Shown here: positions 7,564 through 11,884 of the stretch, piece by piece
Position numbering within the stretch: the stretch's first letter is position 1
Layout: every line of letters begins with the position of its first letter
Assembly: GCA_945865355.1 (NCBI GenBank)
Contig: CAMBDN010000061.1
Location: forward strand, 1-11,884
Reading direction: 5' to 3'
DNA from: Legionella genomosp. 1
Lineage (GTDB): Bacteria; Pseudomonadota; Gammaproteobacteria; Legionellales; Legionellaceae
DNA length: 11,884 nucleotides
Made by a program: the position numbers and the translations under genes
The notes under the pieces: generated by a model
Database searches by the model: none
Told to the model about the DNA's origin: nothing
What the model saw: only the letters and a program-made list of their open reading frames with translations

Positions 7564-7583
7564 ATTATTAAGATAAAATTAAC
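7564..7583 (-). promoter_or_regulatory. PmrA-type tandem response-regulator site
   Basis: The minus strand reads GTTAATTTT-AT-CTTAATAAT. The published Legionella/Coxiella PmrA consensus is cTTAATatT-N2-cTTAATatT. The first half differs at two positions (G for C, T for A) and the second half at one position (A for T). The element ends exactly 18 bp before the TATAAT at 7545-7540, so its proximal half overlaps the -35 position. Known PmrA-activated Dot/Icm effector promoters have this geometry. The region is AT-rich, but a 20-bp match with correct spacing to a perfect -10 is unlikely to be chance. Confidence 0.6.
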
Positions 7584-7585
7584 AG
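7568..7585. repeat. 18-bp direct repeat, copy 1 (TTAAGATAAAATTAACAG)
   Basis: Matches copy 2 at 7655-7672 with a single mismatch (T versus C at the sixth base). The copies are 87 bp apart start to start. This copy overlaps the PmrA-type element. Confidence 0.7.
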
Positions 7586-7605
7586 AGTGTATATTTTATA
7601 CTCAC

Positions 7606-7631
7606 AACGATGGATTGCAATCCTTTTCGTT
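7606..7631. repeat. Interrupted inverted repeat between the two direct repeats
   Basis: A perfect 12-bp palindrome GGATTGCAATCC (7612-7623) is flanked by AACGA (7606-7610) and its complement TCGTT (7627-7631). No U-tract follows on either strand, so an operator-like protein-binding site is more likely than a terminator. No known regulator is recognised. Confidence 0.5.
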
Positions 7632-7654
7632 ACTCAAATTGTACAAGATTTTTC

Positions 7655-7672
7655 TTAAGACAAAATTAACAG
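7655..7672. repeat. 18-bp direct repeat, copy 2 (TTAAGACAAAATTAACAG)
   Basis: Second copy of the repeat at 7568-7585. On the minus strand it reads GTTAATTTT-GT-CTTAA, which retains the first PmrA half-site and the start of the second half (continuing GAAA). It has no well-spaced -10 box, so it may be an accessory upstream binding site. Confidence 0.65.
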
Positions 7673-7797
7673 CATGAATTTATTAAATTTATTCGATTTG
7701 GAGGTGTTGGTTGACGTTAACTAAAGATGAGGGGAGTTTCCACTGCGAGAAGGTAATGCTTAGGAAGATTGCGATATTGAATGTCACATAGTCGGTC

Positions 7798-7827
7798 GGG
7801 TATTACTGCGATAGCTTAATAATACCC
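7798..7827. repeat. Perfect 8-bp hairpin GGGTATTA...TAATACCC downstream of the Sel1-like gene
   Basis: The arms 7798-7805 and 7820-7827 are exact complements around a 14-nt loop. The hairpin starts 15 bp after the stop of the minus-strand gene ending at 7843. No T-run follows on the minus strand, so it is not a canonical Rho-independent terminator. It may stabilise the 3' end of that transcript. Confidence 0.45.
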
Positions 7828-7842
7828 TGCCTACAACTTCAA

Positions 7843-8436
7843 TTAACTTTTACTATTTCTATGCTGCGTTAGCTCAGAGAAAAATTCAGGCTTGTTTAAA
7901 CCCATTGCAGCAAAAATTTGAGGGACTTTATCCCAACTGTTTTCTTGCTCAATACTTTCAACAATCAATTCAAAACCTCGTTTTTTATCTGCCTCAACGC
8001 CCCAGCCGTTAATATAACATAAGCCATGGAGACGCTTCGCTTCGATATGTTTCAGCTGTTCCGCAGCCAACAAATAAGCGAGAGCTTCATCAAAAAGTTG
8101 CTTAGCCTGTCGCTCATTACTAGGGTTTGCAAAGACACCTTTGGCTTGTAGATCCAACCTAAATTTTGCTTCATCTAATAAATTTTTACCAAGCGTGTAT
8201 TGCGAAGCCGTATCATCCAATGTTGATGATGCTCGTAAGCACTCCTGCCACATTTCACGAGCAAATGGATATTTCTTTTTCCCATGCAATGCCAGAAAAA
8301 TACCAGCTAGCTTGTGATAGCCCGCAATTTCCTTCTTTAAAACTTCCTCACTTGGCTGATTGTGTACTCGGCCTTGTTGCATGCTTTTTAATTTTTTAAC
8401 CAATCTATTAATTTTAAAATTAGTAAGTCCCCACAT
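7843..8436 (-). CDS. Conserved Sel1/TPR-like repeat protein
   Basis: The 197-aa product is soluble, basic at the N-terminus, and helical. Residues ~113-160 fit the Sel1-like repeat pattern: paired helices with A-x-x-x-L-x-A-A...EAKRLHGLCYINGWGVEAD, then KKRGFELIVESI. An earlier, weaker unit lies at ~57-95 (PFAREMWQECLRAS...ASQYTLGKNLLDEA). Sel1 repeats mediate protein-protein contacts, and no catalytic motif is visible. I place the start at ATG 8436 because AGAGGAG stands 5 bp upstream. The longer in-frame ATG at 8472 would run the protein through that ribosome site and overlap the upstream gene by 26 bp. The upstream membrane-protein stop is 10 bp away, so the two form an operon and may act together at the inner membrane. 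The specific function is not known to me. Confidence 0.88.
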   Translation of the reverse strand: MWGLTNFKINRLVKKLKSMQQGRVHNQPSEEVLKKEIAGYHKLAGIFLALHGKKKYPFAREMWQECLRASSTLDDTASQYTLGKNLLDEAKFRLDLQAKGVFANPSNERQAKQLFDEALAYLLAAEQLKHIEAKRLHGLCYINGWGVEADKKRGFELIVESIEQENSWDKVPQIFAAMGLNKPEFFSELTQHRNSKS

Positions 8437-8441
8437 ATCAA

Positions 8442-8448
8442 CTCCTCT
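8442..8448 (-). promoter_or_regulatory. Shine-Dalgarno deciding the Sel1-like gene start
   Basis: The minus strand reads AGAGGAG-TTGAT-ATG. The site overlaps the TAG stop of the preceding membrane-protein gene (TTAGAGGAG), a typical coupling arrangement. It favours ATG 8436 over the upstream ATG 8472. Confidence 0.75.
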
Positions 8449-8953
8449 AAGTGCCTTCAATTGTTTTACCATTTATGCCATTGTACGGATTATTTTGACT
8501 GACTTCTTCCGGTGTTGAACTATAAATGAGCCACTGGAATAGTGCACCAATAATAAAGACGACAAAGATAAAAAGTAAAATTTTAAAAACAAGACTCCTG
8601 CCCTCACTCGACTCTTCTTTTGATTTAATGGGAATTTCAGTTTCTTCAAACTCATCCTGATAAATTTGGTTTTCTATACGATTCGAAGAAAAATAAGCAA
8701 TAGCAATAAAAACCAGCGATAATCCAACAAGTATAAAAAAAAGAATTTTTGACGCGCCGCTATCCGTAAAATTATACGTTGAAATGAGCCATTCATTGAT
8801 ATAGGGTACAAAGGGTGGTATGTCATATTGCCATCCAAACAATAGATTGGGCAGCAGATACAAACAAAGCGCCAGCAGAATTAAGCTAATCACCAAAGAT
8901 ATCATTCCAATGATAAATACCGTATGATTTTTTTGAAACCGATCTTGTTCCAT
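8447..8953 (-). CDS. Uncharacterised three-pass membrane protein
   Basis: The 168-aa product is not recognised. Three strong hydrophobic segments at ~12-35, 68-88 and 121-144 predict an inner-membrane protein. An aromatic/proline-rich loop (YDIPPFVPYINEWL) lies between segments 1 and 2. An acidic loop (QDEFEETEIPIKSKEESSEG) lies between segments 2 and 3. The ATG at 8953 has AAAGGA 5-6 bp upstream. The gene is first in a two-gene unit with the Sel1-like protein and diverges from ppsR. A TATAAA at 8983-8988 (minus strand) could be its -10 box, with no clear -35. No enzymatic motif is present. A small membrane anchor or accessory protein for its soluble partner is a guess. Confidence 0.85.
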   Translation of the reverse strand: MEQDRFQKNHTVFIIGMISLVISLILLALCLYLLPNLLFGWQYDIPPFVPYINEWLISTYNFTDSGASKILFFILVGLSLVFIAIAYFSSNRIENQIYQDEFEETEIPIKSKEESSEGRSLVFKILLFIFVVFIIGALFQWLIYSSTPEEVSQNNPYNGINGKTIEGT

Positions 8954-8993
8954 AAGATTCCTTTAGCGATTAATACTGGGTCTTTATAACTTG

Positions 8994-9007
8994 ATGATTT
9001 AAATCAA
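8994..9007. promoter_or_regulatory. Palindrome resembling an FNR/CRP-family box in the divergent intergenic region
   Basis: The minus strand reads TTGAT-TTAA-ATCAT, matching TTGAT-N4-ATCAA at 9 of 10 positions. The core TGATTTAAATCA (8995-9006) is a perfect 12-bp palindrome. It lies between the divergent ppsR and membrane-protein genes, just upstream of a possible minus-strand -10 (TATAAA, 8983-8988). In AT-rich DNA this could be chance, and no regulator is identified. Confidence 0.3.
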
Positions 9008-9085
9008 CATAGCAGATCATATACGTATTTCCAAGCCTAGAATAACTTATTCAAATATTCTTCGCCAAACTTACCTTGAGCAGTT

Positions 9086-9091
9086 TATACT
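9086..9091 (+). promoter_or_regulatory. Possible -10 box for ppsR (TATACT)
   Basis: A TATACT stands 32 bp before the ppsR ATG, with no good -35 at standard spacing. If used, transcription would begin near 9098. That would exclude the in-frame TTG at 9076 and support the ATG at 9124. Confidence 0.3.
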
Positions 9092-9123
9092 TTACAAATT
9101 ATCTCATCCATACGAGAACGCCA

Positions 9124-9942
9124 ATGACAAAACGTTATGTATTCATCATTTCAGATGGGACAGGCCTTACCGCTGAGTCGCTGGCTAGTAGTTTATTGAC
9201 CCAATTTGAGAATATTGACTTTGAGAAATCCACCTACCCTTACATAGACACCTTGTATAAAGCAGAGGCGCTTATGGAGAAGATAAACACGTCTCATAAA
9301 GAATCAGGAATCAATCCATTAATTTTTATGACACTTGTTAACCCTGATATTAACGCCTTTATTAAGCAATCGAATGCACGCGTTATTGATCTGTTCAGTA
9401 CCTTTCTTGCTCCATTGGAACAAGAGCTTCAAACCAAGTCGTCATATACCGTAGGTCGCACTCACGGTATGGCTGATACTGAATCCTACAATCACCGTAT
9501 TGAGGCCGTAAATTATACTCTGGCTCACGATGATGGCATTAAAATTCGCGGTTATGAGAAAGCAGATATTGTATTAATTGGCGTATCACGTAGCGGAAAA
9601 ACTCCAAGTTGCCTTTATATGGCACTGCAATTTGGAGTCCTCGCTGCAAACTACCCTTTCACCGATGACGATTTGTCTGATTTTAGGCTTCCTGAGTCGT
9701 TAAGACCTTACAAGCACAAATTGTTTGGTTTAACAATTGACACCGAACGCTTACAACACATTCGTGCAGAACGTCGTCCTAATAGCCAATATGCCTCTGC
9801 TGAACAATGTCGTCTTGAAATTTCTGAAGTCGAGGCAATGTACAAAAAAGAGAACATTCCATATATCAACTCAACGCGTTACTCAATCGAAGAAATTGCC
9901 ACAAAAATCATGACAGCTGCAGGAATAAAACGACGATTATAG
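9124..9942 (+). CDS. ppsR: Phosphoenolpyruvate synthase regulatory protein (PSRP kinase/phosphorylase)
   Basis: Bifunctional cytoplasmic enzyme (DUF299/PSRP family) that inactivates PEP synthase by ADP-dependent threonine phosphorylation and reactivates it by Pi-dependent dephosphorylation. It thereby switches between glycolytic and gluconeogenic flux. The product is 272 aa, the family length. The N-terminus YVFIISDGTGLTAESL is the family signature. The P-loop GVSRSGKTP spans 153-161, followed by CLYMALQFG and AANYPFTDDDL. An in-frame TTG at 9076 would add 16 residues (MSSLYFTNYL...) that do not look like family sequence, so ATG 9124 (GAGA ~7 bp upstream) is chosen. The gene is not next to ppsA here, unlike in Escherichia coli. 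It is divergent from the membrane-protein unit and converges on prpD with only 39 bp between stops. No terminator hairpin is visible in that gap. Confidence 0.95.
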   Translation: MTKRYVFIISDGTGLTAESLASSLLTQFENIDFEKSTYPYIDTLYKAEALMEKINTSHKESGINPLIFMTLVNPDINAFIKQSNARVIDLFSTFLAPLEQELQTKSSYTVGRTHGMADTESYNHRIEAVNYTLAHDDGIKIRGYEKADIVLIGVSRSGKTPSCLYMALQFGVLAANYPFTDDDLSDFRLPESLRPYKHKLFGLTIDTERLQHIRAERRPNSQYASAEQCRLEISEVEAMYKKENIPYINSTRYSIEEIATKIMTAAGIKRRL

Positions 9943-9981
9943 GTTATTGGCTTGGATGGATAGCTCATTTACAACAATTCC

Positions 9982-11430
9982 TTAACGTGCTACCCACATC
10001 GCCATAAAGTCATTTACTGACATTGCAGCTAACGAATTGGGATCATCCATTTTACGAATGATCTCTTCTACTTGTTGAGCGTTGAAACGCGTACTCAAGT
10101 TACGCCTAAATTTGGCAAGTAACACAGGTAAACCTTCCTCTCGTCGGCGTTTATGCCCAATGGGATATTCAATGGTCGTTAGTTTGCTTTCAGTGCCATC
10201 ATTAAAAATCAGTTTGATACTATTAGCAATTGACCGCTTTTCTGGTGCAAGATAATCTCGTGAAAACTGTTCATTTTCACTAACATGCATTTTTCCACGC
10301 AGCAGGTCAATGCGGGGATCCGCAGCAACCTTATCTTCATAATGTTCAGCCTGTAAATCACCATGCAACAATCCAATTGCAACCATATATTGTAAGCAAT
10401 GGTCCCTATCAGCTGGATTATGCAGCGCACCTTGCTTGCTGATGATACGGATAGCAGATTCATGGGTAATTAACTCAATTCGAGCAATATCATCAAAGCG
10501 AGCCAACACCTGTGGATGCAATATCACAGCACACTCTACCGCAGTTTGAGCATGAAACTCAGCCGGATATGATAGTTTAAACAACACGTTTTCCATCACA
10601 TAACTACCATATGGCCGCTGAAACTTAAATGGTTTTCCAGCGAAAAGAACATCGTAGAACCCCCACTTAGGAACACTAAGGGCACTCGGATAACCCATTT
10701 CACCAGTAGAAGCTATTAAAGCCAATCGAACTGCGCGAGCAGTAGCATCGCCTGCTGCCCATGATTTACGTGAACCGGCATTTGGCGCATGGCGATAGGT
10801 ACGCAAACTCTGTCCATCAACAAAGACCTGTGAAATGGTTCGAAGAATGGTATCTCTATCACCACCTAGAAGCTTTGCAACCACTGCGGCACTAGCAATT
10901 TTAACTAAAATAACATGGTCCAAGCCAACACGATTAAAACTATTCTCTAGCGCTAAACAACCCTGAATTTCATGCGCCTTAATCATCGCTGTCATCACAT
11001 CGTACATACGAATTTCAGGCTTAGATTGCAGCTTATGTTGTCGGCTGAGATAGTCCGCGACAGCTAAAATAGCTCCTAAATTATCCGATGGATGTCCCCA
11101 CTCTGCAGCCAGCCAAGTATCATTAAAATCAAGCCAACGAATTATCGTACCGATATTAAATGCTGCTTGCACTGGATCAAGCTCATAATTAGTCCCAGGC
11201 ACACGTGCGCCACCAGGTAATATCGCTCCAGGTACAACAGGGCCTAGTAGTTTTGTGCACTCACTAAAATTGAGTGCTAATATGCCACACCCCAAGGTAT
11301 CCATTAAACAAAGACGTGCCGTTTCATAGGCCTCAGTACTGTCGATCGTTGTGTTAAGCACATAATCAACAATATCACTTATAACGATGTCGTATTCAGG
11401 TTTAACGTTATCTTCAACGGATGAATGCAT
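9982..11430 (-). CDS. prpD: 2-methylcitrate dehydratase PrpD
   Basis: Cytoplasmic enzyme of the methylcitrate cycle that dehydrates 2-methylcitrate to 2-methyl-cis-aconitate during propionyl-CoA breakdown. It is MmgE/PrpD superfamily, 482 aa, almost the length of the E. coli enzyme and collinear with it as I remember that sequence. Conserved blocks include VDYVLN near the start, DPVQAAFNIGTIIRWLDFND (85-104), AAEWGHPSDN (108-117), the ENSFNRVGLDH block, QSLRTYRHAPNAGSRKSWAA, RPYGSYVMENVLFKLS, NPADRDHCLQYMVAIGLL and EYPIGHKRRREEG. The ATG at 11430 is one base after the prpC TAA, with GAGAA 7 bp upstream inside prpC, so prpC and prpD are co-transcribed and probably coupled. No truncation or frameshift is seen. 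This is the PrpD type and not the AcnD/PrpF replacement route found in some relatives. Confidence 0.96.
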   Translation of the reverse strand: MHSSVEDNVKPEYDIVISDIVDYVLNTTIDSTEAYETARLCLMDTLGCGILALNFSECTKLLGPVVPGAILPGGARVPGTNYELDPVQAAFNIGTIIRWLDFNDTWLAAEWGHPSDNLGAILAVADYLSRQHKLQSKPEIRMYDVMTAMIKAHEIQGCLALENSFNRVGLDHVILVKIASAAVVAKLLGGDRDTILRTISQVFVDGQSLRTYRHAPNAGSRKSWAAGDATARAVRLALIASTGEMGYPSALSVPKWGFYDVLFAGKPFKFQRPYGSYVMENVLFKLSYPAEFHAQTAVECAVILHPQVLARFDDIARIELITHESAIRIISKQGALHNPADRDHCLQYMVAIGLLHGDLQAEHYEDKVAADPRIDLLRGKMHVSENEQFSRDYLAPEKRSIANSIKLIFNDGTESKLTTIEYPIGHKRRREEGLPVLLAKFRRNLSTRFNAQQVEEIIRKMDDPNSLAAMSVNDFMAMWVAR

Positions 11431-11431
11431 A

Positions 11432-11884
11432 TTAATTTCTCATATCGATGGCTAAAAAGGGGCGAGGAGACGGTCCTGTATACTCCGAGGATGGTCGTAT
11501 TAAGCGATTGTCTGCTCGTTGCTCAAACACGTGTGCGGACCAGCCAGTAATTCGTGACATGACAAAAATAGGGGTAAATAGCTGGGTTGGAATACCACAG
11601 TAATGGTATGCAGATGCACTATAAAAATCGAGATTTGGAAATAATTTTTTCTCCCGACGCATAACCTCTTCTATACGCTCCGAAATATGATACAAAAGCA
11701 GGCTATCCTGGGACTTCGCCAATTTTTTGGACCATACCTTAATAATATCAGAACGAGGATCTGACTCCGTATAAACACGATGACCAAACCCCATTATTTT
11801 TGCTTTATTGGCCAACATCACCATCAATTGTCGCTCAGCCTCATCAGCACTAACGAAGCGCTCAATCAACTCCATCGCTGCTTC
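11432..11884 (-). CDS. prpC: 2-methylcitrate synthase PrpC (5'-truncated by window edge)
   Basis: Condenses propionyl-CoA with oxaloacetate to give 2-methylcitrate, the first step of the methylcitrate cycle. The reading frame is open to the right edge (EAAMELIERF), so the start and the first catalytic histidine are outside the window. About 150 C-terminal residues remain of the ~370-390 expected. Visible citrate-synthase features are the second active-site His in KIMGFGHRVY, the catalytic Asp in NLDFYSASAYHYCGIP, the HVFEQRADNRLIRP block and the substrate-binding Arg in IRPSSEYTGP. Ordinary citrate synthase is the alternative. The short YHYCGIPTQLFTPIF segment and the directly adjacent prpD favour PrpC. 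The stop is one base before the prpD ATG. Confidence 0.93.
   Translation of the reverse strand, partial: EAAMELIERFVSADEAERQLMVMLANKAKIMGFGHRVYTESDPRSDIIKVWSKKLAKSQDSLLLYHISERIEEVMRREKKLFPNLDFYSASAYHYCGIPTQLFTPIFVMSRITGWSAHVFEQRADNRLIRPSSEYTGPSPRPFLAIDMRN

Larger units (their letters stand above)
7520..7842. other. 323-bp intergenic regulatory region rich in repeats
   Basis: No convincing gene lies here. From right to left it holds a perfect 8-bp-stem hairpin (7798-7827), a possible 26-codon reading frame on the plus strand (7711-7791), a second PmrA-like repeat (7651-7670), an interrupted inverted repeat (7606-7631) and a small GTATA-TTT-TATAC hairpin (7589-7601). It ends with the PmrA-type site (7564-7583) and the TATAAT box for the downstream minus-strand gene. 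Confidence 0.6.

Noticed and set aside
7681..7842. Insertion-sequence remnant in the intergenic region
   Set aside because: An inverted repeat and a broken-looking frame are present, but there is no transposase similarity, no paired terminal repeats and no target-site duplication.
8437..8472. Upstream ATG (8472) for the Sel1-like gene
   Set aside because: It would overlap the preceding gene by 26 bp and translate through a strong AGAGGAG site placed ideally for ATG 8436.
9076..9123. N-terminal extension of PpsR from a TTG at 9076
   Set aside because: The added 16 residues do not resemble the family N-terminus. The ATG at 9124 gives the standard length and begins directly before the conserved YVFIISDGTG, and a possible -10 box (9086-9091) lies inside the extension.

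Overview
The window looks like chromosome of a gammaproteobacterium of the order Legionellales, most likely Legionella. This rests on three things: moderately AT-rich DNA, type IV pilus, PEP-synthase-regulator and methylcitrate proteins that read as typical gammaproteobacterial versions, and a good match to the PmrA tandem element known from Legionella and Coxiella Dot/Icm genes. The genus is inferred from the sequence; no search was run.

Layout: (1) 1-3165, + strand, the pilB-pilC-pilD block. It encodes the pilus extension ATPase (5' end outside the window), the inner-membrane platform protein and the prepilin peptidase. Spacing is tight (5 bp gap, then a 1 bp overlap), so this is one operon. 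(2) 3225-7510, - strand, three co-oriented genes of unknown function, read from high to low coordinates. They encode a ~597-aa protein with a coiled-coil N-terminus and a His-rich patch, a 250-aa protein made of two tandem ~120-residue repeats, and a 536-aa alpha-solenoid with six ~57-residue repeats and a Ser/Thr/Asp-rich tail. A PmrA-type tandem element sits 18 bp upstream of a TATAAT box in front of the first gene. This is the most interesting part of the window: a candidate Dot/Icm effector locus next to the pil operon. (3) 7520-7842, a 323-bp intergenic stretch rich in repeats and inverted repeats, which carries the promoter and regulatory elements of the trio. (4) 7843-8953, - strand, a two-gene unit: a three-pass membrane protein followed by a Sel1/TPR-like protein. 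(5) 9124-9942, + strand, ppsR, the kinase/phosphorylase that controls PEP synthase. (6) 9982-11884, - strand, prpC (5' end outside the window) and prpD, two enzymes of the 2-methylcitrate cycle for propionyl-CoA.

The outer blocks are housekeeping or broadly conserved functions: pilus assembly and probably natural competence, control of PEP synthesis, and propionate catabolism. The middle block looks accessory. It has repeat-built proteins without recognisable enzymatic domains and a virulence-type regulatory element. No tRNA, rRNA, CRISPR array, transposase or strong Rho-independent terminator was found.
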